NCBI GenBank assembly: GCA_025362315.1
Contig: JANYGP010000071.1
Span: forward strand, 1 to 64,000
Reading direction: 5' to 3'
Origin: Polaromonas sp.
GTDB lineage: Bacteria; Pseudomonadota; Gammaproteobacteria; Burkholderiales; Burkholderiaceae_C
DNA: 64,000 bases
The translations under genes and the position numbers were made by a program. Of the stretch, positions 50,327 through 58,708 are shown piece by piece. How positions within the stretch are numbered: position 1 is the first letter of the stretch; each line of letters opens with the position of its first letter. The notes beneath the pieces are model-generated. The model worked only from the letters and a program-made list of their open reading frames with translations. It was not told the origin of the DNA and searched no databases.

Positions 50327-51205
50327 TCAAACCTTGCCAGGCTGCGCGTTTTTCAATGCAGCAATGCGCTCTTCAATCGGCGGATGGGTTGAAAACAACT
50401 TGCCAATGCCACCCGTGATGCCCATGGCGGCCACAGATTTTGGCAATTCACCGGGCACCATTCCGCCCAGGCGAGCCAGGGCGTTCATCATGGGTTGCGT
50501 TTTGCCCATCAGCTGCGCGGCTCCTGCATCTGCACGAAACTCGCGGTGACGCGAGAACCAGGACACCACCATGTGCGCGGCCACACCCAGGACGATGTCC
50601 ATCACGATGGTGGTGATGTAGTAACCCATGCCGGGGCCATCGTTGGTATTTTTCAAAATAACCTTATCGACAAAGTACCCCACCACCCGGCTTATGAAAA
50701 CCACAAACGTGTTCATCACACCCTGAATCAGCGTCATCGTCACCATGTCACCATTGGCAATGTGGGCGACTTCATGCCCAATCACCGCTTCGATTTCTTC
50801 TTTGGTCATGCCTTGCAGCAGACCCGTAGACACAGCCACCAGAGCGGAGTTTTTAAACGCACCGGTTGCAAACGCATTGGGTGCGCCTTCAAAAATGCCA
50901 ACTTCCGGCATGCCAATATTTGCCTTGTCTGCAAACTTTTTGACGGTATCCACAATCCAGGCTTCGTCGGCGTTTTGTGGCTCCTTGATCACTTTCACGC
51001 CTGCACTCCACTTGGCAACGGGCTTGCTGATCAACAGCGAAATAAATGCACCGCCAAAACCCATGATCAGCGCAAAGCCCAGCAGTGAGGTGAGGTTCAA
51101 ACCCTGCGCAGTGATAAAGCGGTTCAGGCCAAGGATATTGACAATGATGCCCAGCACCACCACAACTGCCAGGTTGGTCATGACAAACAGAAAAATACGT
51201 TTCAT
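50327..51205 (-). CDS. htpX: membrane metalloprotease HtpX
   Basis: 292 aa. Two N-terminal membrane helices ([40 protein letters not shown]) precede the zinc motif [13 protein letters not shown] and the third ligand region with [14 protein letters not shown]. It degrades damaged membrane proteins in heat and envelope stress. GGAGA precedes the ATG, and a sigma-32-type promoter lies 48 bp upstream. Confidence 0.97.
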   Translation of the reverse strand: MKRIFLFVMTNLAVVVVLGIIVNILGLNRFITAQGLNLTSLLGFALIMGFGGAFISLLISKPVAKWSAGVKVIKEPQNADEAWIVDTVKKFADKANIGMPEVGIFEGAPNAFATGAFKNSALVAVSTGLLQGMTKEEIEAVIGHEVAHIANGDMVTMTLIQGVMNTFVVFISRVVGYFVDKVILKNTNDGPGMGYYITTIVMDIVLGVAAHMVVSWFSRHREFRADAGAAQLMGKTQPMMNALARLGGMVPGELPKSVAAMGITGGIGKLFSTHPPIEERIAALKNAQPGKV

Positions 51206-51252
51206 GGCGTCTCCGAAAAAATTAAATCAAGCTGAAAATCAACAACTACTCA

Positions 51253-51280
51253 AATGGGGCAATGTCTCCGAACCGCAAGG
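51253..51280 (-). promoter_or_regulatory. sigma-32 (heat-shock) promoter of htpX
   Basis: On the minus strand CTTGCGG, a 13-bp spacer and CCCCATTT, close to the consensus CTTGAAA-N11-16-CCCCATNT, lie 48-75 bp before the htpX ATG. Confidence 0.7.
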
Positions 51281-51284
51281 CCTG

Positions 51285-52046
51285 CTACTTCCCGGCGGTG
51301 CGTCTGATCCGTATTTTCTGGCTTTCTGGCCTGAAAACAAGAATATCCTCATAAAAGGAAAGTTTCTCATTTTCAAAAGTCCAGCCAGGCACACCGAGTA
51401 CGGGAAGCGGCGCAAAAGGCTTGCCGGCCAGCTTCGGTGCCGTCAGATCAGCCGCTATCCAGGCATCAAGCTCTGCTATTGAATCAATAGCTGGTTGCGC
51501 ACAATATACGTGCGCTGTGATCGCTTTTCTTGGTGAAACAAGCTTTTCCAGCAGGGCATGGCCAAACAACACCAGTTGCGCATTTGCCCACAGAGGGCGC
51601 AGCTCAATGAACAATCGCTGCCAGTCCCTGGCAAACAATGCATCCCAAAGCGGCTGTGGTGCCAGCAAAAACGCCGCATTTTCATCAAAAAGCGTTAACG
51701 CGTCTCGCACCACGCCGCGCGTTTGCCGCACACCATCAACTGCAATGTGTGCTGCCTGCAGCTCGTTGAGCTTTTTCTTGGTTTGCGGAAACGTCAGCCA
51801 GCACAAGCCATTGAAAAAATCATGCAGGTTGTCGCGCGTAGGAACGGTTTGGGTGTCAAAAATAAACTGCTCGTAAGCTTGGCCATCGGGCAGGACTGAT
51901 TGAGGTACAAACCTGACCGGCGAATCAGAAACTGCATTCAGTGACTTGGCAACATCGGTGCCCGTAAAGACAGGGGCTGTTGCGACATAAGGCAAAAGCC
52001 AGGGCGCGCTCCAGTTGATCACACCGCAGTGGAGGTCATGCGCCAT
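51285..52046 (-). CDS. DUF3025 family protein
   Basis: 253 aa. DUF3025 hallmarks are [20 protein letters not shown] and [20 protein letters not shown]. The function is unknown. The gene start overlaps the end of pyrC by 28 bases. The segment [18 protein letters not shown] near residue 180 comes from a dispersed element and is in frame. Confidence 0.9.
   Translation of the reverse strand: MAHDLHCGVINWSAPWLLPYVATAPVFTGTDVAKSLNAVSDSPVRFVPQSVLPDGQAYEQFIFDTQTVPTRDNLHDFFNGLCWLTFPQTKKKLNELQAAHIAVDGVRQTRGVVRDALTLFDENAAFLLAPQPLWDALFARDWQRLFIELRPLWANAQLVLFGHALLEKLVSPRKAITAHVYCAQPAIDSIAELDAWIAADLTAPKLAGKPFAPLPVLGVPGWTFENEKLSFYEDILVFRPESQKIRIRRTAGK
51475..51522 (+). repeat. dispersed two-hairpin element, copy 13 (inside DUF3025 gene)
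   Basis: GCTATTGAATCAATAGCTGG, TTGCGCAC, then GTGCGCTGTGATC. It runs opposite to the gene and encodes [14 protein letters not shown], the same frame as copies 2, 6, 8 and 9. The right half has diverged. Confidence 0.75.
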
Positions 52047-53080
52047 GCCAACGACTGCCCACTGCGCAGCGGCTTGAGCAGCCCTTCACCAAACGCAAAG
52101 CTTTCAGGCGGTGTCCAGCTTTCCTTGCTTAAAGTGACGCGGCCTGTATTGCGCGGCAAACCATAAAAGTCAGCGCCGTTGAAGCTGGCAAAGGCCTCCA
52201 GCTGATGCAGTGCACCTGCTGCTTCAAAAGCCTCGGCATACAGCTCCATGGCTGCATGGGCGGTGTAGCAACCTGCACAGCCACTGGCATGCTCTTTCAA
52301 ATGGGCAGGGTGCGGGGCACTGTCTGTGCCCAGAAAAAAGCGAGTGTTGCCACTGGTGGCCGCTTCTACCAGCGCCAGGCGATGCGTTTCACGTTTGAGC
52401 ACAGGCAGGCAGTAATAATGTGGACGCATGCCGCCTGTAAACATGGCGTTGCGGTTGTACAGCAAGTGGTGTGCAGTGATTGTGGCAGCCGTGTGCTTGT
52501 CAGCATCACGCACGTAGTGTGCAGCTTCTTTTGTTGTGATGTGTTCAAACACGATTTTCAGTTCTGGAAAATCACGCCGCAAAGGGATCAGCTGCGTTTC
52601 AATAAACACTGCCTCCCGGTCAAAAAGATCAATGTCGGGTGAAGTGACTTCACCGTGCACCAGCAGCAACATACCGCCCCGCTGCATGGCCTCCAGAGTC
52701 TTGTAGGTTTTACGCAAATCAGTCACACCCGCATCGCTGTTGGTGGTGGCGCCTGCAGGGTACAGCTTGCAGGCAAGCACGCCAGCCTCTTTGGCGCGTT
52801 TGATCTCATCTGCTGGCAGCTTGTCCGTCAAATACAGCGTCATCAAAGGCTCAAACGCAAGCCCTTCAGGCACAGCTGCCAGAATGCGGCTTTTGTACGC
52901 AAGAGCCTGCGCAGCAGTCGTCACGGGTGGACGCAAATTCGGCATGATGACGGCACGACCAAACTGGGCTGCGGTATGCGGCACCACAGTGTGCAGCGCG
53001 TCGCCATCACGGACATGCAAGTGCCAGTCGTCCGGGCGGGTGATGGTGAACGAAGTCGCAGTGCTGGTTTGGTTTGTCAT
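52019..53080 (-). CDS. pyrC: dihydroorotase
   Basis: 353 aa. Metal-binding motifs are [11 protein letters not shown] (HxH), the carboxylated lysine in [31 protein letters not shown] and [11 protein letters not shown]. It closes carbamoyl aspartate to dihydroorotate in pyrimidine synthesis. This is the short type II form without an attached aspartate carbamoyltransferase. Confidence 0.96.
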   Translation of the reverse strand: MTNQTSTATSFTITRPDDWHLHVRDGDALHTVVPHTAAQFGRAVIMPNLRPPVTTAAQALAYKSRILAAVPEGLAFEPLMTLYLTDKLPADEIKRAKEAGVLACKLYPAGATTNSDAGVTDLRKTYKTLEAMQRGGMLLLVHGEVTSPDIDLFDREAVFIETQLIPLRRDFPELKIVFEHITTKEAAHYVRDADKHTAATITAHHLLYNRNAMFTGGMRPHYYCLPVLKRETHRLALVEAATSGNTRFFLGTDSAPHPAHLKEHASGCAGCYTAHAAMELYAEAFEAAGALHQLEAFASFNGADFYGLPRNTGRVTLSKESWTPPESFAFGEGLLKPLRSGQSLAWRMTSTAV

Positions 53081-53123
53081 AGTGGAAACTTTTTATCATG
53101 GCGAAAATTTCAATCCGACAGAT

Positions 53124-53204
53124 CCGTCATCCCAGAGAAAGCGGGGATCCAGTGCCTGCATTTGCTCATGATCTCCTGGATTCCTGCCTTCAGGGAAATG
53201 ACGG
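53124..53204. repeat. decayed 81-bp imperfect inverted repeat (MITE-like)
   Basis: CCGTCATCCCAGAGAAAGCG ... and, inverted at the far end, CTTCAGGGAAATGACGG, with inner GGATCCAG and CTGGATTCC. This resembles the widespread proteobacterial family with termini like CCGTCATTCCCGCGAA. No transposase is nearby. Confidence 0.75.
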
Positions 53205-53272
53205 TTTTTTAGGTGTCTGCGACGCCATCGCTGAATGAATTGTCGCACCGTGTCTAATGAAGATCGAGGCGA

Positions 53273-53299
53273 AAAAAAGCCCGCTGTTGCGGGCTTTTT
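53273..53299 (-). terminator. intrinsic terminator of the gltIJKL operon
   Basis: AAAAAGCCCGC and GCGGGCTTTTT form a perfect 11-bp stem with a TGTT loop, 18 bp after the gltL stop. Confidence 0.85.
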
Positions 53300-53316
53300 A
53301 TAAAACGCGCTGAAAG

Positions 53317-54060
53317 TCAATGCGCCAAAATTTTGTTCAAAAAATCTTTTGTGCGCGGCTGGCGGTTTTCAGGGTGCTGGAAAAATTCATTGGTTGAGCA
53401 GTCTTCCAGAATCTTGCCGCCCACGTCCATAAATATGACCCGGCTGCCGACTTTTTTGGCAAAACCCATTTCGTGCGTGACCACCATCATGGTCATGCCT
53501 TCTTTGGCCAGGTCCATCATGCAGTCCAATACTTCACCAACCATTTCAGGGTCGAGTGCCGATGTCGGCTCGTCAAACAACATGGCGATCGGGTCCATGC
53601 TGAGCGCGCGGGCAATGGCCACGCGCTGCTGCTGACCACCAGACAGCTGGCCCGGAAACTTGTCTTTGTGCAGCATCAGGCCCACGCGGTCCAGATACTT
53701 CAGGCCATGAGTTTTGGCTTCTTCAGGCTTTCTGCCCAAAACCTTGACTTGTGCCAATGTCAGGTTTTCAGTCACGCTCAAATGCGGGAAGAGCTCAAAA
53801 TTCTGAAACACCATGCCGACCCTGGAACGAAGTTTTGGCAAATCTGTTTTCGGGTCATGCACCGCCTGGCCATCCACAAAAATCTGGCCTTTTTGAAATG
53901 GCTCCAGTGCATTGATGGTTTTGATCAGCGTAGACTTGCCCGAGCCCGATGGCCCGCACACGACCACCACTTCACCTTTGTTGATGCTGGTGGTGCAGTT
54001 GTTCAACACCTGCACGGTACCGTACCACTTGGACACATCTTTCATTTCAATCATTGCCAT
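53317..54060 (-). CDS. gltL: glutamate/aspartate ABC transporter ATP-binding protein
   Basis: 247 aa. Walker A is [20 protein letters not shown], the ABC signature [17 protein letters not shown], Walker [18 protein letters not shown] and the switch His lies in [13 protein letters not shown]. This matches the polar-amino-acid importer ATPase subfamily. GGAGAAAAAAG precedes the ATG. Last gene of the operon. Confidence 0.95.
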   Translation of the reverse strand: MAMIEMKDVSKWYGTVQVLNNCTTSINKGEVVVVCGPSGSGKSTLIKTINALEPFQKGQIFVDGQAVHDPKTDLPKLRSRVGMVFQNFELFPHLSVTENLTLAQVKVLGRKPEEAKTHGLKYLDRVGLMLHKDKFPGQLSGGQQQRVAIARALSMDPIAMLFDEPTSALDPEMVGEVLDCMMDLAKEGMTMMVVTHEMGFAKKVGSRVIFMDVGGKILEDCSTNEFFQHPENRQPRTKDFLNKILAH

Positions 54061-54099
54061 CTTTTTTCTCCAGTACTGTGTGTTGGTGCATCTTGGTGA

Positions 54100-54786
54100 T
54101 CAACGGATGATCGCAATTTTGGTTTGCAGGCGTTTGACCATGTACGACAGGCCAAAGCACATGGCAAAGTAAACCACGGCCGCCAGCAGATAAGCCTCTT
54201 CAGGCCGCCCGTAGATCTTGCCGGCAGTGCTGAAACCTTTCAACAGGTCATAAGCGCCGATGGCATATACGAGCGACGTGTCCTGAAACAAGATGATGGT
54301 CTGCGTGAGCAAAATTGGCACCATGTTGCGAAAGGCCTGCGGCAGGATGATCAGCTTCATGTTCTGTGAATAGGTCATGCCCATGGCCCGTCCGGCATTG
54401 ACCTGCCCGCGTGAGATGGACTGAATGCCCGCCCGCATGATTTCACTGAAATAGGCCGCTTCAAAGGCCACAAAAGTGATGATGGCCGAGATTTCAGCCC
54501 GGTTATTGGCCCCACCCGGTATCAATGCATAAAACCCGGCTGGCACCAGCAAAAAAAACCACAAAATCACCATCACCAGCGGCACAGATCGCATGCCGTT
54601 GACATAAACAGTTGCCAGCGTAGCCAGCCACGCTTTGCCTGACAAGCGCATCAAAGCCAGAACAGTGCCCAAAATAATGCCGCCGATGGTGGCAATGATG
54701 GTGAGCTGGATGCTGAACCAGAACCCCTTGATCACGAACTTGGAAATAATTTCCCAGTTCAAAAAACCCATGTCCAATCCCAGCAT
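54100..54786 (-). CDS. gltK: glutamate/aspartate ABC transporter permease
   Basis: About 228 aa from the ATG at 54786 with GGAGGG upstream; the track start at 54849 overlaps gltJ. Five or so membrane helices surround the EAA-type loop seen in IMRAGIQSISRGQVNAGRAM. The sequence MRSVPLVMVILWFFLLVPAG is typical of HisM/GltK permeases. Confidence 0.92.
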   Translation of the reverse strand: MLGLDMGFLNWEIISKFVIKGFWFSIQLTIIATIGGIILGTVLALMRLSGKAWLATLATVYVNGMRSVPLVMVILWFFLLVPAGFYALIPGGANNRAEISAIITFVAFEAAYFSEIMRAGIQSISRGQVNAGRAMGMTYSQNMKLIILPQAFRNMVPILLTQTIILFQDTSLVYAIGAYDLLKGFSTAGKIYGRPEEAYLLAAVVYFAMCFGLSYMVKRLQTKIAIIR

Positions 54787-54787
54787 G

Positions 54788-55510
54788 TCAGTGCCCTCCG
54801 CCTGATGCACCGGCCAGAACAAAGCCCGGAATTTGCGCCTTTTTTTCAATGACTGCGCAAATCCGGTTCACGGCAAAGGCCGATACAGCGTAAAGCAGCG
54901 TGACTGCCAGATAAATTTCAATACCGCGTGAGGTTTCTTCCTGCGCCTGCATGGCAAACATCGTCAGTTCGGCAATCGACACGGCAAAAGCCACCGATGA
55001 ATTTTTCAACAAGTTCATTGACTCGCTGGTCAGCGGCGGAATGATGATGCGAAAGGCCATTGGCAAAATGACATAGCGATAGGTTTGCGCGGTGGTAAAC
55101 CCCATCGCCATGCCTGCATAGCGCTGACCTCTGGGCAAGGCCTGGATACCGGCCCGAAACTGCTCGGCAATACGGGCCGATGTGAAAAACCCCAGTGCAA
55201 ACACCACCAGAATAAAACTGGGCAACTCCTTCATGGCCGGAATCATTTTTGGCACCACAAAATACCAGATGAAGATTTGCACCAAAAGCGGGATATTTCT
55301 GAACAACTCCACCCAGGCATTGGCCAGCCTGACCAGCCCCGGGCTGTTTGGCAGCGTGCGCAATGTGCCTACCAGTGCACCGACCAGCATGGCCACCACC
55401 CATGAAGCGCCTGCAACAGCCAGTGTCCAGCCCCAGGCATCAAACATCCACTGCAGGTAAGTGCGTCCACTGCCGTCGTCGTTTAAAAATACTTTCCAGT
55501 CCCAATTCAT
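54788..55510 (-). CDS. gltJ: glutamate/aspartate ABC transporter permease
   Basis: About 240 aa from the ATG at 55510 (MNWDWKVFLN). Membrane helices and the EAA-type loop EQFRAGIQALPRGQRYAGMA are present, with LFRNIPLLVQIFIWYFVVPK in front. It forms the permease dimer with GltK. It is separated from gltI by a 148-bp gap with a terminator-like hairpin. Confidence 0.92.
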   Translation of the reverse strand: MNWDWKVFLNDDGSGRTYLQWMFDAWGWTLAVAGASWVVAMLVGALVGTLRTLPNSPGLVRLANAWVELFRNIPLLVQIFIWYFVVPKMIPAMKELPSFILVVFALGFFTSARIAEQFRAGIQALPRGQRYAGMAMGFTTAQTYRYVILPMAFRIIIPPLTSESMNLLKNSSVAFAVSIAELTMFAMQAQEETSRGIEIYLAVTLLYAVSAFAVNRICAVIEKKAQIPGFVLAGASGGGH

Positions 55511-55592
55511 GGAGGCTCCAGGGTGTTGTTGTTGTTGCAATTGGCTGTGTGTGCCAAATGTCAGGAATGCAGCGCTTGAACGCCCTGAAACA

Positions 55593-55629
55593 ACAAACCC
55601 CGCTGATTCAAATTCATGGCGGGGTTTGT
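55593..55629 (-). terminator. partial terminator/attenuator between gltI and gltJ
   Basis: ACAAACCCCGC and GCGGGGTTTGT form a perfect 11-bp stem with a 15-nt loop, followed on the minus strand by TTGTTTC. It lies 29 bp after the gltI stop and before gltJ. Confidence 0.7.
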
Positions 55630-55657
55630 CGTCAAGCTGATGCGCTGTGCTGCAAGA

Positions 55658-56566
55658 TTACTTTTTGGCGTAGTCTTCCATGGGCTTTTCATTCGGCGTA
55701 GCCCAAGCAGCTTTGGTGCTCTCACTGGCAACGTAACCAACCTTGGCATTTTTCGGCGGGATGGGCTGCATGAACCACTTGTCATACAGCTTGGCTACTT
55801 CTCCGGACTTCATCATTTCCTTGACGGTGTCGTCACCAATTTTCTTGAACGCAGCATCGTCCTTTCGGATCATGATGGCGATGGGTTCAACGCTCAACAC
55901 TTCACCTACGATTTTAAAGTCAGCAGGCGTTTTTGATCCTGCAATCTGCCCTGCCAGAAGTGCTCCGTCCATGACAAAAGCTTCAGCTCTGCCCGATTCA
56001 AGCAGCAAAAAACTGTCAGAGTGGTCTTTGCCAAATACTTCCTTGAAATCAATGTTGCTGGCACGTTCGTTTTTACGCAATGTCTGAACGGACGTTGTAC
56101 CTGTTGTTGTGGCAACGTTTTTACCGTTGAGCTGAACAATTGACGTGATGCCAGAGTTGTTTTTAACAGCAATGCGCACCTCTTCAACAAATGTGGTGGG
56201 CAAGAAGGCCACGTCTTTTTGACGGGTTGCATTGTTGGTGGTGGAGCCGCACTCAATGTCGACTGTGCCGTTTTGGACCAATGGAATGCGGTTTTGTGAA
56301 GTCACTGGCTGGTATTTGATTTCCAGCTTGCGGCCAGCCGCTTTTTCAAGGTTGGCGACTACCTTGTTGCAAACCTCAATGTGGTAACCGGTGTATTTGC
56401 CTTCACCCAGCGTGAAAGACAGTGGGCTGGACGAGTCGCGCACACCCATGGTGACAACGCCAGAGGCCTTGACCTTGGCAACCGTGTCTGTGGCCTGCGC
56501 AAATGCAGCGCCGGACAGGCCTGTTGCAAAAACGGCCAAAGCAAGGGAAGCGAGTTTGAATTTCAT
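55658..56566 (-). CDS. gltI: glutamate/aspartate ABC transporter periplasmic binding protein
   Basis: 302 aa. The signal peptide is MKFKLASLALAVFATGLSGAAFA. The amino-acid-binding fold follows: GVVTMGVRDSSSPLSF, NRIPLVQNGTVDIECGSTTN and FLLLESGRAEAFVMDGALLA. It binds Glu/Asp and feeds GltJK. First gene of the operon; expression in excess over the permeases is suggested by the hairpin after it. Confidence 0.95.
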   Translation of the reverse strand: MKFKLASLALAVFATGLSGAAFAQATDTVAKVKASGVVTMGVRDSSSPLSFTLGEGKYTGYHIEVCNKVVANLEKAAGRKLEIKYQPVTSQNRIPLVQNGTVDIECGSTTNNATRQKDVAFLPTTFVEEVRIAVKNNSGITSIVQLNGKNVATTTGTTSVQTLRKNERASNIDFKEVFGKDHSDSFLLLESGRAEAFVMDGALLAGQIAGSKTPADFKIVGEVLSVEPIAIMIRKDDAAFKKIGDDTVKEMMKSGEVAKLYDKWFMQPIPPKNAKVGYVASESTKAAWATPNEKPMEDYAKK

Positions 56567-56915
56567 GATTTCTCCGAGGGTTAAATGAAAACTGAATATG
56601 AATCTATTTTAGAGAAGCAATTTGCGCACCATGCCCAAGGTTTACCCGAGCCTGCATTGCGCAGACTGCAAGGAACAAGGCAGCATGTCTGATTAGAATT
56701 TTTAAATGCTTTTCGAAAATTGTGACTGACACCGTCAATCGTCAATCGTCAACCGTCACTGAATGAATCCAGCGCATCAAGCAGACTTTGTGCCGAAGAC
56801 ACACATCTGGACGACTAATAAATGCCAGCGACCAAACTTTAAATTCAAACACATCTGCTTGCAAATGCTGTCTTCAAAACGCGTTATGCAATTTATTTAT
56901 AAGTGCCTAGGGTTG
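56567..56915. other. intergenic region upstream of gltI
   Basis: 349 bp, AT-rich, between the LysR gene and gltI. It holds the gltI promoter region and a short 7-mer tandem array near 56735-56762 (CGTCAAT units). No gene was recognised. Confidence 0.65.
56735..56762. repeat. heptamer tandem repeat
   Basis: CGTCAAT units: CCGTCAATCGTCAATCGTCA and a fourth variant unit, upstream of the gltI promoter. Confidence 0.6.
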
Positions 56916-57860
56916 CTACTTAGGACGTGTTCGGGGTTGAATTTGCGATTCCAGGTAGGTCCATAAAGCTTGTGCTGATCGTTTGACAGCTGCGTTTGAC
57001 GCAGGCCGCTCGCGGTAAACACGTATGTCCATTGTCATTTCAAGAGGCAGAACCGTCTGGGACACAGCACTGACCAGCTTTTTGGCACGCAACTCTTTTT
57101 TCACTGCGCTCATTGGCAAAAACGCAATGCCGTGGCCTTCCAGTGCCATGGCTTTCAGGCCTTCGGCCATGTCGGTTTCATACACCCGGTCCAAATGGAT
57201 GGCGGTGCTCGATTGCTTCAATATCAAGTCCACCACACGACCCAGATAAGCACCCGACGCGTAACCCAGATACGGCAGGGGCTGGCCAGATCGGCCCGGC
57301 AATTTATAAAGTGGCTCACCTGCCAGATCAGGTTTGACAAATGGCGACAGCACTTCCTGCCCCAGTGTCACCATTTCATAGCGATTGGGATCGAGCTGAA
57401 AAGGCTGCGAATCATGGTGGTAAGCAATCAGGAGATCGCAGCTGCCCTCAACCAGCCGCAGTACGGCGTCATGCACGTTCAGCGCAATCAGGCGACTTTT
57501 GATGGGGCCAAACTTTTCACGCAGGCTGCTGACCCAGGCCGGAAAAAACGTAAAAGCCAGCGTGTGCGGCACGGCAAACTCAATGACGTCCTGCCCTGCC
57601 GACGTGTGGCCCCTGAGCATGGCGCGGGTTGATTGCAGGCCTTGCAGCATTTCAAGTGACTGGCTGTAAAGGGTTTCGCCTGCCGGTGTGAGCCGCGTGG
57701 GATACGAGCTGCGGTCTACCAGGTCGGTGCCTGCCCAGGCCTCCAGCGCCTGAATACGGCGCGAAAACGCCGGTTGCGTGACATGCCGCAGGGTTGCCGA
57801 GCGGCTGAAGCTGCGGGTTTCAGCCAGACTGACGAAATCTTCCAGCCATTTGGTTTCCAT
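56916..57860 (-). CDS. LysR-family transcriptional regulator
   Basis: About 314 aa from the ATG at 57860 (METKWLEDFVSLAETRSFSR). The HTH reads RSATLRHVTQPAFSRRIQAL, followed by the effector-binding domain. It lies upstream of gltI on the same strand and divergent from greB. It may regulate gltIJKL, but the 349-bp gap leaves that open. No inducer can be read from sequence. Confidence 0.92.
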   Translation of the reverse strand: METKWLEDFVSLAETRSFSRSATLRHVTQPAFSRRIQALEAWAGTDLVDRSSYPTRLTPAGETLYSQSLEMLQGLQSTRAMLRGHTSAGQDVIEFAVPHTLAFTFFPAWVSSLREKFGPIKSRLIALNVHDAVLRLVEGSCDLLIAYHHDSQPFQLDPNRYEMVTLGQEVLSPFVKPDLAGEPLYKLPGRSGQPLPYLGYASGAYLGRVVDLILKQSSTAIHLDRVYETDMAEGLKAMALEGHGIAFLPMSAVKKELRAKKLVSAVSQTVLPLEMTMDIRVYRERPASNAAVKRSAQALWTYLESQIQPRTRPK

Positions 57861-57943
57861 GCCGCAATTATGCGAGTTCAGGCACACAGGGCTTGAACAA
57901 TATTTATGGCCAAGTCAGATCCACGCCCAGCCATAGGTGGATT

Positions 57944-57991
57944 GCTATTTAAATAATAGCTGCTAGCGCCAATATCAATTGGGCTGTAAGC
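57944..57991 (+). repeat. dispersed two-hairpin element, copy 14 by order (intergenic, upstream of greB)
   Basis: 48 bp: GCTATTTAAATAATAGCTGC, TAGCGCCAA, then TTGGGCTGTAAGC. One of the best-preserved copies. Numbering counts the diverged copy 4, giving 13 convincing plus that weaker one. Confidence 0.85.
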
Positions 57992-58072
57992 ACTTTTTAA
58001 CAATATAAATTGCATGTGACGGGCTTTGAGGTCATGTGGGTATGGTGTGAACCGTTATCCTCGCTACTAAAA

Positions 58073-58708
58073 ATGAACAAAGCTTTCACCAAAGAATCAG
58101 ATGCTGACGATGAAGAGGCAGCCCCCCTGCCGCGCGTGGCTGATGCCAAAAACTACATCACGCCAGCTGGTTATGCACGACTGCGAAGCGAGCTTTTGCA
58201 GTTGATTGACGCGGACCGCCCCAAGGTGGTGGAAGCGGTGTATTGGGCAGCCAGCAACGGGGACCGGTCTGAAAACGGTGACTACATCTACGGCAAAAAG
58301 CGGTTGCGGGAAATAGACCGGCGCATCCGGTTTTTAACCCAGCGGCTGGAAATCGCCCACATTGTTGACCCCAGCGTGCATCATGGCAAAACCCAGGTTT
58401 TTTTCGGCTGCACAGTGACGTATGAAGACGCAGGTGCCCAGCAGACGACCATCACCATCCTGGGCGTTGACGAGGCAGATACGCTGGCCGGCCAGGTCAG
58501 CTGGCTGTCCCCTGTGGCTACTGCACTTTTAAAGTCCGAGTTGGGCGACGATGTGCAGATGATGACGCCCGACGGCGTGCAGACTTTGAGCGTTGTTCAG
58601 GTGGACTATCCGCAGCCCGGCGCCAGTGCAGAAATTGCACCCCCCCACACATTGATCAATTGCCAGGACGGGCGCGCTGCACACGCAGCACCGACGATGT
58701 TCGCTTGA
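58073..58708 (+). CDS. greB: transcription elongation factor GreB
   Basis: About 211 aa from the ATG at 58073 (MNKAFTKESD); the track start at 58010 is too far upstream. The coiled-coil domain with acidic tip (AASNGDRSENGDYIYGKKRL) and the FKBP-like C-terminal domain (VDEADTLAGQVSWLSPVATA) are present. It restarts backtracked RNA polymerase. The tail of about 40 residues beyond the usual end overlaps the 3' end of the convergent spoT. Confidence 0.94.
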   Translation: MNKAFTKESDADDEEAAPLPRVADAKNYITPAGYARLRSELLQLIDADRPKVVEAVYWAASNGDRSENGDYIYGKKRLREIDRRIRFLTQRLEIAHIVDPSVHHGKTQVFFGCTVTYEDAGAQQTTITILGVDEADTLAGQVSWLSPVATALLKSELGDDVQMMTPDGVQTLSVVQVDYPQPGASAEIAPPHTLINCQDGRAAHAAPTMFA

